The position numbers and the translations under genes are program-made. The notes under the pieces are model-generated. The model ran no database searches. It worked only from the letters and a program-made list of their open reading frames with translations, and was not told the DNA's origin. A stretch of DNA of 64,000 bases from Pachyseris speciosa. Taxonomy: Eukaryota > Cnidaria > Anthozoa > Scleractinia > Pachyseridae. Numbering within the stretch: position 1 is the first letter of the stretch; every line of letters begins with the position of its first letter. The DNA lies in NCBI GenBank assembly GCA_016490735.1, contig JAEMWC010000135.1:915001-979000 (forward strand), given 5' to 3'. Shown here piece by piece: positions 37,927 through 50,302 of the stretch.

Positions 37927-38215
37927 GTTCTTAGAGCGGTTTTCAATTGAGTGTCGAAAGTAATTATGGTTTTGCTTTGGTTTTGCATCACTTCGCTCTG
38001 TGATTGGCCAGGAAAACTCGCGCCACTTTCTCAACCAATGAGAAGCCAAACCAAAACCAATTGTGACTTGCACGCGCGTATTTTCCGGCGCTTTACGCCG
38101 GCTACATGTAATTGCTTCGTATTCTGATTGGCTCATTGCACTGCTTCTGTTGTGATTGGTCAGAGTAATTGCTTTGGGTTTCGTTTTACGATACTCAATT
38201 GAAAACCGCTGTAAC
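37927..38215. mobile_element. Inverted-repeat element with AGCGGTTTTCAATTGAGT ends
   Basis: The left end AGCGGTTTTCAATTGAGTGTCG and the right end CGATACTCAATTGAAAACCGCT are reverse complements with two mismatches. They bound about 290 bp containing further paired segments (GTGATTGGCC, GCCGGCGTAAA-like). Confidence 0.7.
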
Positions 38216-40026
38216 TTTGAGTTCATCAGTGTTGATTAATGCTGAAGTGATACCACACTTTCCGTTGATACTGCTTATGCTATACAAGGTGATTCCAACT
38301 TTTTTGGTGCTCTGGAAGAAGTTCTAGAGCGTGGCTATTCGAACAAAAATTTTGGTCAGTAGTTTATTTTGCTTTTGGTTTTAGGCTTGTGTTCCGAGCT
38401 TGTGCTAAAGGTTAATCTCACCGACTTCGGTTTTAATATATATAGTTTTTTTTTTGTTTCGACCTAAATTCGGTTAAACGGACCTGCTAGCCTAAGGGTA
38501 GTCTTTACTCATCCCTCTCCCATGACACGTTCCTTTTAATGCACTTTTAATTTTTGTGGAATATAAAAAGTGACTCGTCACACAGAATTTAACGGTTTTG
38601 AAACATCAAGCTGGATTCAAAGCTGCCCATTTTGAATAACTGCCTCCAAAGAAGCTGTGAATGATAGTAATTTATCAAAATATTTATTTTAGCAATCTAT
38701 CCTCGTTCTAGAAACTTTTTTCGTTTGCTTTAAAAGGAGTAATTGTTTACCGCAGTTTTGCAAAGATTCAAATTAAGTTATGACTTGTTCTTCGTTCCAA
38801 CGATTTGTTAAAAATTGTATAGAAAACGCGCGTGGGTTAAAAATATATTTTTCATCGAAGTGTAAATAGAGTTCTCAAAATGCAGAGCGTTGAAGACGGG
38901 GCCATGAAAAATGTTCAAAGAAGAGGTCTCTAATAAAGTTTTTCTCAGTTCATCGGTACTTTTTTGTAGACCATTGTTGAACAGTGCTACAGTTGTTGGA
39001 AAGGAACAAATCGACACTCGGCCAGCCAAGAAAACTACACCCGAGACCTTTCAATATTCGTTTTCTCTTGTAAGAAAGAAAAGAAGCAAACTTTTTTGAA
39101 GTTTTCCTCGGGCAGTCCGTTGATTGCGTTAATAAAATTTGAACAGAAAATGTGGTAGTTTTGTTCAATCCTTATATCGGGTGTACAGTTAACACGAAGC
39201 GCGTGGTGATGCCATATAGTCAGACCAAGTCAAGCGCTCCCATCAAGGGTGAAAGTTGACGTTGATTATTGCATTATTGGTTCAATTCCTCGTTTCGATG
39301 ATGTTTTCGTCGAGTGATGAAAGAAAGCAAAATCCAATAGGCTCTCTATTCAAGACTAACTTTATAAAGCAAGTGAAGTAGATATGCCCTGGCTGTGATA
39401 GGATCGTGAGAGGAGAAGAGAAGGAGCTCAGGAAAGAAATAGAGCGCCGCTACTGAACATCTGTCTACTCAGCAACTGTTGAACTGTCGTGAAGCGAGGT
39501 GCCCAACCCACACGTGACAGAAAACATGTTTTCTTGTCAAGTGCGGTGTTTGTTTGTTTTTTCTTTTTCCAGCCAAAGATTCGGAAATTTGAGAATGGGC
39601 CAAGGCCACTCGCACCCTGTTACCCCAATAGGCAATAACAAATCACAAAAAGGGAAATTAATTTTACTGAACAATTTACTAATGACAACATCAACCATAT
39701 GACAGTTGACTCTGATATGATTACAATGGATAGGTATAGTTTTTTTTTTCTCCTCACAACACGAGTGCCAGGGTACAGCATCTCTACATTTGCCTTATTT
39801 CATTGATCTGTCGCAGCAATATCAAACGTAAGTTTCCGCAATTCTTCTAGCTCTTTCCTTTAGTAATCCGTCCCTCTACTCCCAAGTTTTTTTTTTTTTG
39901 TTTTTTGGCTAATTTAGCAACAGAACTATGCACAAACTATACACCACTGTCACCTTTAATTGTTATGTATTTCTTTTTTTTTCTTTTATGCTAATAATGT
40001 AAAGTGGAAGTTTGAAGTTTGCAAGA

Positions 40027-40103
40027 TAGCCTCCTTCGCAGCCGTTGTTTGTGTTGGGGAGGGAAAATATGATCGACACAAACGACGGCTGCGAAGGAGG
40101 CTA
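40027..40103. repeat. Foldback hairpin, TAGCCTCC family
   Basis: The arms TAGCCTCCTTCGCAGCCGT and ACGGCTGCGAAGGAGGCTA are perfect complements around a loop of about 39 bases. A related hairpin lies at 57739-57840. Confidence 0.85.
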
Positions 40104-40710
40104 TTTGCAAGACGTCTCAACTGACGTCACGCCTGGAAGCCAGCGGGGATGAAGTCGAGTAAAGTTTTACGTAAAAGGAGATTTTAAAAAATCAAAATTA
40201 AAACAAACGAAACAAATTGAGAATAGTGATATTTTCTCGCAGCGAAGCTGCTAGCCACAATAAGCCTAATTTAGAATCAGAACGGGAACGTCATTTGAGG
40301 ACGTGAGAGCGCGCGGAAAGGACTGAACAAGACTTCCGGTGATCAATTTCCTGCTCTGCCATTGGTCAAGTCGGTTTTTAGATCTGCGCGCGCCGTTGTC
40401 AAGAAGTCCCCGTTGTCATTGCTAAATCTCTTGCACGAAGGCAGACCCGACCTCGGTTTTATACTGATTGCAAGATGGTGCCGTTACATCGGCCACAGCC
40501 CCTCAGGACACTTTCTATCGTTTACACGATCCAATATTCCCTTAAGAGAGAATCCTATGTATCAGATAAAGAACAAAGAGGATTGACCTTAAGTTCTGCA
40601 AAGAACGGTATTTCGGGGTTTAACGCTGATCTATAGTATGAAAACGCTTAGCTTTCAGTTATTGTGACTGGGAAATTGGGAAATTTGAGCAGCTAGTCCG
40701 GGTTGATCTA

Positions 40711-40774
40711 ATGGATCTGGATATATCCAACAAGCGAGCGCCGATTCTCCAGAATTTTTTCCTTCTTTTTCAAG
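40711..40774 (+). other. Candidate first coding exon, unproved
   Basis: An ATG at 40711 opens 21 codons (MDLDISNKRAPILQNFFLLF) and ends at a strong donor, AAG|GTAAGT. No partner exon was found downstream, where the CYB5R gene occupies the opposite strand. It may be a short-lived or non-coding transcript. Confidence 0.2.
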
Positions 40775-40985
40775 GTAAGTTTGAAATAGTTTTTACTTCA
40801 TGTAATTTCAAGTCAAAGGGAAAAGGGACTGAGGCCGATCGGATCTAATGCTGACAAAATCATGCGCCCCACAAAACTATTACCATTCGCAATCTACATT
40901 GCTTTGACAAGTACCTGGCAAAAAGGAGCGCTACCCAGGATACTAATTAAGGCGATTCCGACATGCTTTATACAGTACTGTGCGC

Positions 40986-43698
40986 TTAAAAGGGGAAATA
41001 CATTTCAGGGGAGTAGCCTAGTTTCTCCAAGTTGGGAATGCAGGCATAGTTGATCATAGGCGGTGGCCCACACATCAGTATCTGAGTGTCTGGTCCCGGG
41101 GGAGGCATCTTCTCTTTAAGCATCGTTTCGTTAATAAACCCAGAACTGTAAGGCCAGCCTGAAATTTTACATACAAAAAGGCATTAAAGTAATTCCCATG
41201 AAAATGACGCACTATCCAGATTTTTTTTCAAACTTGGCACAACTGATAGTCATACAAAGGACACTGAAAAAGTGCAATAAAAAGATGGGGTCACCGTGCT
41301 TGTTTCGCCCTGCACGCCCGTTATTCTAAGTGATTTTACTGAGTTGCACAAGAAATGTTCGAAACTCTGAGCAACCCCCAAAAATGTTATTATGTAGCAA
41401 AAACTATGAATAGTAGTGAAACCTGGAGCCTAACTGTCTTTTCTGGGCTATATTCTTTCTATTTTTCCTAAATGACGCCATAAATTATGCGCAGTAAGGG
41501 TGCGCCATGCAATTGTAAGGAATACGAATCAGCTGGTGTGCGCGCGGATGTATCAGGCACCAGAAAGCGGGAGCGCGTCGCCCACCCTCGACTACGGGGT
41601 CTTATAGGCAACGACGACGGCAACGGTCACGAGAACGCAACAAAACGAAGCAAATAGCGAGTAGCCTACAGGGTTCGTACACTTTTGAGTTGTGAAAATT
41701 CCATGACTTTCCAGGACCTTTTCCGTGACTTTTTGAAAAATTCCATGACCTAAGTTAAGCAACTGTTCTGAGACAGTAATGCCAAAACAATAACAAAAAT
41801 GACAAAAATGCTCGCAAGCGGAATCTTGCAACACGCGCTATGTTCGGTTTTCCAGGACCCGTACGAACCCTGGCCTACGCGAGGAGCCAGTCCACACCAT
41901 CGCCTGATGAAGACGTTCAGTATGGCGATCGAAACATCGCGATCCACATCTGTGACTCAATCACAATAGACCCATTTCTGATGTGACGTCATGTCACGTG
42001 ACGCTACGAACTGGAGGACAACCTCGGTTTGTTAACACAAATGGGGGAGAGAGCCACAGTAAGAAAAGGATTCCTACCCGGTTATTTTTGAGGGTCTGCA
42101 GTTAAAAGAAACGAAGGAACGTTATTTGGAAAAGTTAAATGATATTGCGGGACAAGATCCGCACGAGATTCCACGAAATGAGTGGATTGATGACGTGGAT
42201 TCCTGGCCGGACGTAACCAACATCCATGTAGAAATGTATAGATCTCTTGTTTTCTTCGAGTTTATACACTCAAGATCAATTGATGAATTACATGTGCACT
42301 CTACATTATGGTACATTTCCCCGGCGTCTTCAGCAAAACAACAACGTTAAATGACCAAATTCAAGGTTTTGCTGACGGAACGTAAGGCACTACAGTGAAT
42401 TTTTCTTTCTTTTTCTTTACTTCGACGCCTTTCATAGTAATTTAGTTCCTGGATAATTCGGTCACATTTTACAAGTTGAACAAGCCAGACTAATCGCAGA
42501 ACAGTCACAAGGACGAAAAATTTCATTTTGGAAAGACGTTTCCGCAACCGCTGCCGTCGTCGTTGTAAAATTACATATAATTCCGCCGTGAGGCTGCAAA
42601 GTAATATGATAAACCATTTATCTTTTATCTTTAAAAAAATCAGGCTTGTACGGGAGTCCAACCCATGGCCTCTCCGATAACGGTACAGTGCTCTGCCAAC
42701 TGAGCTAAGGAGCCAACTGGGAGCTGGTCATTTTGTTGGTTCGTAACATACCCGTGAGTGAAGAATAACTGGGAATTAATATATGAAAATCATATAATTA
42801 TTTAAATTTAAACTGCGGATTAAAGAATGAATATGTGAATGATCATCCCAGTTTATGAACACTACTTATAATAAGCAGTAGTGAAAATAAAGCCTGAAAA
42901 AATTCAGGCTTGTACGGGAGTCGAACCCATGACTGTTTTTTTCTGACAGAGAACTACTCTTTCTGAAGCTTGGCCAACGGGGTTTTCAGTTGAAATAAAT
43001 GTTTATTCATTTTTAAAGAGTAACGCAGCAAGAACGCCGTGCCAAGGAATTTTATTTCCCACACAGCCATAAGCTGCAAAATCCGCCTTCCAGGTATTAG
43101 GAAGCGATCATGCCCTAAAAAAACAAATGCATTGTGTACCTTCAGGAGGCCTGTCGAGGGTGTACCAAAGCTTAAAATTCTCACACTCCTTAGCTAGCTC
43201 TTCTAACTCAGGTCGTATCAGGATGTCTTTTTCCGTCTGAAAGGGCACAAAATAGATACAATATTAACGGATAACGAAGTCCACAATATGTTAAATAATC
43301 GTACATTGCTGCTTTTTAGAAGTTTTCAAGTTTAAAATACGGTCAGGGAAAGTACATTTTACGCATATCTAGTTGCAGAAACAAATCAAACCTGGTTCGC
43401 AAAAAGAAGCGTTAGGTTGGTTTCATCTCCGCTATCTTTGATAACTGCACTGATGATTTGTAGCATGGGGGTGATGCCTGCAGGAGAAAAGAAATTCGCA
43501 ACAAATATTAGTTTTGAAAACTGGACACGTGTTATAGTTGTAGTTGTAGTTGTAGTTGTAGCAGTGGCGGAATTGGCGGCAATGGTAGTGGCAATGGTAG
43601 AAACAAAGCTCAAAACAGTATTTAGAAGAACATCAGTACTTTGCAACCATTGGTATTAGTTACCTCAACTATTCCGCGCCACCCTCTTTAAATAAAGT

Positions 43699-43766
<68 letters not shown>

Positions 43767-46700
43767 GACGATAAAATAAACCGTTCTTGAGTCACAGTAA
43801 CCAAATAAGATAACAGTACACTGTTCACGTGTCTTTAATGTTTTATGGGTTCTTTTCAAAATCTCTGACGGTGCTCCCCGTCTCATATTAACTATTACAT
43901 ACAGTGTATGAGCGCTCTTCCAAGGTATTATCATGTCTCAACTGTTCCGATTTAGTTCCCTGTGTCGTTCTTTGCTTAGCCATTGATTTTTCTTTGTTTT
44001 GAAGGGGATATTAGTGCATCTGGGTGGAAAAGCTGGACTGCTGTACAACTGGCTAAAAGTAGACCAAAATGGAAAAGTTTTGTTTACCCCCTGTGCAACA
44101 AGGTAATTACGATGATTGATGACGATGATCACGATGACAATGGCGATGATTGATTATGATGATTATGAATGATGATGATGATGATGATTGAGGAGGCAGG
44201 ATTTGCAGACCAAAAATGATAAAAAAAAAGATAGAAGAGAAGCAAGACAGTGCACCGACAAGGTGTCTCACAAATCATTCTTACCAGTTCCCCCTGCAAT
44301 CAAACCAACATTCTTAGCTGTTCTGAATTGCACAGGATCCTTGGCATTCTCCTTGATTGCAAATTTCCCTAAGAAAGCAAGCACAAAAATAGAGGTCTCC
44401 CACTCTCTGTCTTCTAAGTCACTGACTGGAAGTATCAAAACGTTACATTATGATTATTTACACTTTTTGTTTAAGTCCAAGTGATGGTACTAAAAACTCA
44501 CCCCTCCCCAGGTAAGTTAACTTTCCAGCTGGTCCTCTGATGTCAACAGTGTCACCAATCTTGAGTGAATCCAAATACTGCGACATTTTGCCACCTTCAG
44601 GATACTTGGGGTGAACATTCTTGAAATAGACCTTATAAAAGTGAAATATCAACGTTAAGACACCAACTGTTACTATAGCGGAAAGCCCCCCAGTGAGGGC
44701 AATGAGGAACTAGGTGGCTAAGAATGTAACAATAGTAACCTAAGCCCTGAGTGTTCCTCAAGTGACACTTCAGACCATCTGCCCAAGGGTCATACAGAGG
44801 ATACTTAATTCATGACCAGGAGACCATCCCTTGGCTCCTGTCATGACTTATTAATAGCCTTGACAGTGGCCTGTGAAATGTGAAATATCAATCACAACAT
44901 TTTCTCATGTGAATCATGATTAGGTCAGTGGGTATCGGCAGTGATTTTCCATCTCAGTGCCTATGACTTAGCCCATGTGTAAATGATCATGGCTATGTGA
45001 TTATTTTTCTAAATTTCACTCTAGTACATTGTATCTCACCAATGAGGAACTCTGACGAGGCGGAAAGTAACTTCTATTTTCTTTACTATTTTTTGCTATT
45101 CAGAACTTCCGAAGTGGCAGTTGCAGCTTCTTCAACCTTTTATAGCTATTGCTCTTAAGATTGTTTCCTTTTACACCAAACATTTTTAACTCCAAAGAGT
45201 ACTGCTCAGTAAAGGATAACTGTTGCTTCATTTGAGCCACTAGGCTCAATTATGAGCTGCTGTTTCAAGACATGGACACGAGTGAGCAGCAGAAATCAAG
45301 CATATTTGAGGCTTATCATGTTTTGACAATATTAAATTTACTATTGTCTATTGTCAATCACCTTGATAACCAGTTCAAAATATCCCACTTCATCATCAGA
45401 TGTTACTGGAGTGTAAGGCCTGATAACAAGTTTCTCGTCAATTTTTGCACTAAGGTACATGTGGTTTCCTGAACAGACAGAAGAACAAATGATGATGCAT
45501 ATTTAGTTACATGTTTTTAAAATACTGTGAGTATTATAGGTGCTATTTCAGTCCAACTAAGTTCAAGCAGCAAACAGCAGCACTCAAACAACAAAACTGA
45601 TGTAAATGACCGTTAAAAAATATTATCTACTAATATTATCTTCCTGCTGCTCGAAGGAAATCTACAAGCTTCATTCTTCTTTTGGCACACTCATGACTTA
45701 CATGCCTGGACATTTTATTGGCAATTTAACATCTACAAATTTTCTAACACCACATATTTTTTCAGCTGAGATTGATACACTAAAAATGTTGTTAAAAGAG
45801 GTGAAAAATACTTTCAATAAGCTACAAAGAGGATAATAAGTTGTTAAAGTACACCAATTTAAAATGCAAAATTCTCTCAAATAATAATTACCAGTATAAC
45901 CCCCGTTACAATCCCACTCCAAAAAAGACCTCAGCCTATAAAAGTCAGGCCTGTGCTCTAGCAGTGCCCAGTGTCCCCTGGAGACTTGCTTTTGCCTTTG
46001 GGCGACAAGGAAATATTATTTAGTTTTTGCACAAAATTACTACACTGGGCACCCTGGATTTCAAAGGTTCAGAGTTTTGGGCTCCCAAAAACATTTCTCA
46101 GAGCACAGCCTTGAAAGTCCTCAGAACAAATACCAGGGCTTTCATAAAGAATTTTGCAGTGTGGTGGCCTGAATTAGCTCCAGCTCTTAAGTGTTTTTTC
46201 TTGCTCATCAGGAAACGTACCCACAGGTAATCCCAACTTGTGCTCAGGTGACTGCAATTCAAAGCGAAACCTTCGAGTGTCATGGCTTACAATCTGTGGG
46301 TGCAAAAAAAATACACAAAGAATAGTAGAAGAAGAGAGTATAAAACTGATATCATAGATAGTGAAAAAATTTAATTAGTTTCAAGGAGAATCCTAAACAA
46401 ATCTTGTGTAAGCATTGCAGGGCATCACTCCTGCCAATCTTTGAGATTTAAATTACAACAATCAGACACGTCATGTAGGATTCACATCAATTATGTGACA
46501 ATTAAATTGAAAGAGAAGTAGGGGGGGGGGGGGGGGGGAAGGGGAGAGAAAGAACTAAAGGATGGGGCCTCTGATTTTTTCCTCCCCTCCCCTAAGTCTT
46601 GTTAATGTTCCCCTCTGCATTTAAAGTACCTACACTGTATGAAGTAAAAAATTTCTTGCTCTAATATTATAGTTAATCATTTTCTGATTCTTATCATGTA

Positions 46701-49700
46701 GGTTTTTGGGAGTAAAACATTCACAACATGGAATAAATCGAACCGAAAGTTTTAAATTTGGCACCTAAAAGTGTCCGCATCTCGCATCTCGCACAAGGCC
46801 AAATGATCCACCTATTACAAAGCCATGACAAAGGAAATTATGCTACAGAAGACACAAGTGTCATTTCGTTTTGAGTGTCTTTTGTCATTTCATAAATAAA
46901 TCATGACTCAACAAGCTTCAAAAATTTGAATTTTTTTCACTAAATAGGCACTGTAACCTGGTACACAAGTTAACAGTGACGAGGCCCTGTTAGGGGAGGT
47001 CTTATGTCCCCCCTCTGAATTTCAAACCTTTACATGTTGCAATTTCAGAAGAGCCACATGTCACTGTCGGAATTTCATGCAGAGACACTGATGTCAGTGT
47101 TGCAATTTTGGAAAGTTCGAAACGTTTCTGAGGTCATTTCTTCAACAAAAAATGCGTTGTCCTAATTCAGGGGTCGTAACTCAGTGTGTTTCCACACAGA
47201 AGACTGACAGAACAATTAACTTTTTGAAAATACAAACTCATTCTCGACATTCTCCTCTGCAAGAATATCATCAAGTCACTGTCTTATTTAAAATCGCCAA
47301 TGTCGCTGTCCATTTTGCTTTTATTTTTGTTGCTGTCACCATTTCACGGGAGCGGTCTTGCTGTTCATCATCATTTCATTTTCTTCATGTCACCATTTCA
47401 GAGCCATGTCACCTGTTGGAATTTACCCTAACAGGGCCTCAGTGACAGGCAGTGGTTATTCACTACGATGAAAATTGTCTTACTTTTTAAATACATGTAG
47501 TACCTTTTTGTCCACGAGTTTAAATGGAATCTTCTTTTGAGGATCAAGTGCAACTGGCCTCTTTGTACCTCCTTGTTTTTTAAAGAAATATGTTATCAAG
47601 CCAAATGCTGCTGTTACCATGACAACTCCCAGACCCACAAACACACGTCTCTAAAGACAAAGGCAAATAATTTTAGGTTGAGATGCTTCAAGTAACAATA
47701 GTAATAAATTAAATTAATTTAATTTAATTAATAAATTATTCCTGCCTCTCCTCTTCTTAAGCCACCAAGGGGGACTTAATAGGTTTTACTCTGGCTAACA
47801 CCAGACGATTTTACTCGGCAAAGGGAGGCCTTTCGATGGTGAAAGGGTTAAAACATGTATGTTTAAGAAAATGTTATCTATAATATCTTGCAGAGAACAC
47901 ATTTTTCTTGTGTGCAATATCTGCTCTACAGTAACTAAAACCTTCTACAAGGAATTGGTGACGAAGAAGGCAAGGGCATCGTAATGTGAAGAAAAAAGAG
48001 AAAATTCAAACTGTTTCAGTCTTTGCATTAAATCTAAATCTTACAATCTTACACAACATTATAAATGAAAGCCATCATTACATATCTGCTTGTTAAAGGG
48101 ACTATATCATGGTGATTGTCATGTTTTTGGTCGTAAAACCTGCTTGTTAAAGGGACTATATCATGGTGATTGTCATGTTTTTGGGAATGCTTGTATACAA
48201 ACAAATGACATATTTCAGTTGCACATTGACAGTTGAATTCTTTGAGTTTTTACTTTAGTATACCTGCCAACTTTTTCCGAGTCAAATGGGTGAGATTTTC
48301 GTCTCCTTGTTACCAGGATTTCTGAAAACATTCTGGTGACTTCCAACAATCATTTCCCAAAGATTAAATATGTGACTGATCATCGCACTTATGAACACTA
48401 TTTAAGCAGTAGTCAAAATAAAGCCTGAAAAAAATTCAGGCTTGTACAGGATTCGAACCCACGACCTCTGCGATACCGGTGCAGCGCTCTACCAACTGAG
48501 CTAACAAGCCATCTGGAAGCTGGTCGTTTTGTTGGTTCGTAATATACCTGTGAATGGTGAATATATGAGAATGAATATGTGAAAATCATATATTTGAACT
48601 GCAGATTAATGATTAAATATGTGACTGATCATCGCAGTTGAGAACACTAATTAAGCAGTAGTGAAAATAAAGAAGACTTGCTAACGCCACCAAAAATGTC
48701 CGAAGATGTTTTGATTACTTCTGAACACTTCCAGTCCCTCAAATGCAAACTGAAACTCGATTTTTTAGCGTGTTCTGATACAGATAGGAGTCAAACGTCA
48801 CATTAAGTGGCATTTATTGAAACACTTTCTGGGGATTGAATTGAAGTTTTGTTGTTAATGTGTTAAAGAATAAGTCATCCAGATTTGTGAGTCAGGTGTG
48901 AGAAATTGTCCTTGATGCATGAGATTGATGCCTTTGATCCACAGGCGTGAGACACTCATGCATAATGCATGAGAGTTGGCAGGTATACTTGTACTTTAGT
49001 GTCCATATCATGTTCCGACATTACTATACACAGTTGCATGGCTACCACTTTAAGATTTGATCAGTGCAAATTATATTATCTAAGTCAAAGACATGCAGTT
49101 GAGCCTTATCTCTTCAGTTGCAAAATGTAGTAATCCATATTGGCTAACCCATCAAGCCAGCCTGTCTGGCTAAAGAGTTTTTATTTGGAAGGTTATGTTT
49201 CATGCCATATACAGAGGTAATCATGAATAGATGTTGCTGTTTGTTAATGCCTTGTGCCAACTAAATTCCTTTGTATTTAGACTGAATTGTCAATTCAATA
49301 CAATTCTCATTAATTTTACACATTTTGAAACATCTTTGTCAAGAAATTATTATTTTCCCGGCAAGGGGAAAGGTGAATAATATTTCAAAAACTAAGCACC
49401 TTTCAAAACTTTAGTTTACACTATAATTTTAGAATCTCACTGTGAAGATTATTCACATATTTTTTTTTTTTTTTTTTTTTTTCAAATCTTAGTTTATAGT
49501 TCAAAGTCAGATCTTGGACTTTTTTTCCTGAAAAAGGTAAGCTTACAATATTTTCATGACGCGGCATAATTATTCTCGATCATTTAGCAAACCGCGTACT
49601 GAATTCGCAGCCAGCATTCACTGGTCAACTATAACTATATGAGTCTGAATGCCTGCACATCAAGGCGTATTTTCTGTCCACACCTCGGGAAGAGCTTGTG

Positions 49701-50068
49701 ATCAATCTTCGATTCCCTTTGCCCCGCCTTTAATTTTGATTGTTCAGCAGTGGGTTTAAGCTTTGTAAAGATTTACTCTCCGAGGTACAGTAAAATGTGC
49801 TGATCAAATTTAACTGTACTTAAATCTACATGATTCTAGTGAGTTCATAAACCATTTATTGGTGTTTCAAAGAGACAGTGTCGCAAGTTAGTCCTCATTC
49901 ATACCGCCGGGGGCAAGTACGGTTGGGGGTCTGGGAGATCCGAATCGAACACAAAACAAAAATGGGGTCGCAAAAAAAGAAGTAAAGCTGCATCAGACTC
50001 GATAAATAGCAAAATATACGAAAACGGATGTCACAGATTACTTTCCTTACCGTGAGTGGGTCATCCAT
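40986..50068 (-). CDS. CYB5R: NADH-cytochrome b5 reductase (CYB5R1/CYB5R3-like), complete
   Basis: Nine coding exons on the minus strand, all GT-AG with closing phases: 50051-50068, 47504-47650, 46221-46293, 45362-45468, 44502-44631, 44285-44368, 43392-43477, 43140-43236 and 40986-41158. The total is 915 nt (304 aa; vertebrate CYB5R3 is 301). Residues 9-29 form an N-terminal membrane anchor ([15 protein letters not shown]). The FAD-binding motif RPYTP is at 96-100, GGKMSQYL at 128-135, the NADH-binding GGTGITPM at 184-191 and CGPPPM at 277-282; all key residues are present. The enzyme passes electrons from NADH to cytochrome b5 on ER or mitochondrial outer membranes for lipid desaturation and sterol synthesis. 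The N-terminus, beginning MDDPLT, lacks the MG myristoylation signal of CYB5R3, so CYB5R1 or CYB5R2 is equally possible. The last intron carries several insertions. Confidence 0.95.
42063..42350 (+). pseudogene. Fragment of a repeat-encoded protein in the last CYB5R intron
   Basis: A frame on the strand opposite CYB5R reads [18 protein letters not shown], then [18 protein letters not shown] and a TAA. I recall near-identical N-terminal sequences in multicopy cnidarian proteins linked to SWIM or YqaJ-type domains of mobile elements. Only the N-terminal portion is here and it is frameshifted upstream. Confidence 0.45.
42643..42714 (-). repeat. tRNA-derived SINE head
   Basis: The complement has box A-like TTAGCTCAGTTGGCAGAGC and box B-like GGGTTGGACTCC. 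Mismatches in the acceptor stem and the altered box B argue against a working tRNA. A body of about 190 bp follows to 42905, where the start of another head (42906-42935) is seen. Confidence 0.75.
43700..43766. repeat. (ATT)n microsatellite
   Basis: About 22 ATT units in a CYB5R intron. Confidence 0.95.
44106..44190. repeat. GAT-rich simple repeat
   Basis: Imperfect GAT/GAC triplets with seven pure units near 44170, next to the donor side of the CYB5R exon at 44285-44368. Confidence 0.8.
46521..46539. repeat. Poly-G run
   Basis: About 18 consecutive G residues in a CYB5R intron. Confidence 0.85.
46981..47440. mobile_element. 460-bp TIR element with a 6-bp target duplication
   Basis: The terminal repeats GAGGCCCTGTTAGGG and CCCTAACAGGGCCTC are exact complements. 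AGTGAC flanks both ends (46975-46980 and 47441-47446). The interior has repeated CACCATTTCA and related segments and no transposase. The superfamily is uncertain; 6-bp duplications are known for Polinton and Dada. Confidence 0.8.
48086..48183. repeat. 54-bp direct tandem duplication
   Basis: A 45-base segment starting CTGCTTGTTAAAGGGACTA recurs exactly 54 bases later. Confidence 0.9.
48258..48988. mobile_element. GTATACCTGCCAACT TIR element with a nested SINE
   Basis: The ends GTATACCTGCCAACT and AGTTGGCAGGTATAC are exact complements. A second, shorter member lies at 56862-57288 in opposite orientation (it shares GACTCAGAAAAAGTTGGCAG-type sequence with this copy's left end). The middle (about 48350-48675) is a tRNA-derived SINE absent from the other copy. 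Confidence 0.75.
48439..48510 (-). repeat. tRNA-like SINE head with an intact acceptor stem
   Basis: The complement folds with a perfect seven-base acceptor stem (GGCTTGT/ACAAGCC), a D arm and GGTTCGAATCC as box B. The anticodon position would read GGT, but base 33 is C rather than T and the anticodon and T stems are weak. Flanking SINE body sequence is repeated on both sides (near 48361 and 48609), so this is a SINE dimer and not a tRNA gene. Confidence 0.7.
49461..49482. repeat. Poly-T tract
   Basis: About 22 T residues in the first CYB5R intron. Confidence 0.9.
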
Positions 50069-50302
50069 GACTTCAAAGTTACGGATAAAGGCCACACAGT
50101 AAATTTCGGCTCAGCCCGATCCGACTTTGCAAAAACAGCACAGAAACGCACGTTCTGTAAGAACCCTTTATGAGTCTCTCGATGTCTCGAATGGTTTTAT
50201 GGGTAGGGTCGTCTGATTGCGAGACAAGGGACAAGGTGCATGTCTTCCGTTTTGGTTAAATGTGAAAGAGAGAAGACTTTGCTGGCTTAAATCTCATCCA
50301 TT
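50069..50302. promoter_or_regulatory. Bidirectional promoter of CYB5R and myotrophin
   Basis: The start codons of the two genes are only 234 bp apart and point away from each other, so both promoters and 5' leaders must lie in this space unless leaders are spliced. No TATA box is obvious. Confidence 0.65.

Larger units (their letters stand above)
34997..40985. other. Intergenic region between ZC3H11A and CYB5R
   Basis: The ZC3H11A 3' untranslated region must begin here, but no firm polyadenylation site was identified. The region holds a degenerate tandem repeat near 35.7-36.2 kb, an inverted-repeat element at 37927-38215 and a short hairpin at 40027-40103. Acceptor- and donor-like exon candidates near 39580 and 40711-40774 are unproved. 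No conserved protein is recognisable on either strand. Confidence 0.5.

Noticed and set aside
40362..40586. 74-codon frame upstream of the CYB5R 3' end
   Set aside because: No family resemblance, no splice partner and overlap with GC-rich promoter-like sequence; not enough to call a gene.
43386..43646. 86-codon minus-strand frame with a Thr run
   Set aside because: Only its last 29 codons are the CYB5R exon at 43392-43477; the rest is intron read-through of a GTT repeat.
42643..48510. tRNA genes at 42643-42714 and 48439-48510
   Set aside because: Weak stems, altered box B or base 33, and repeated flanking body sequence show SINE copies.
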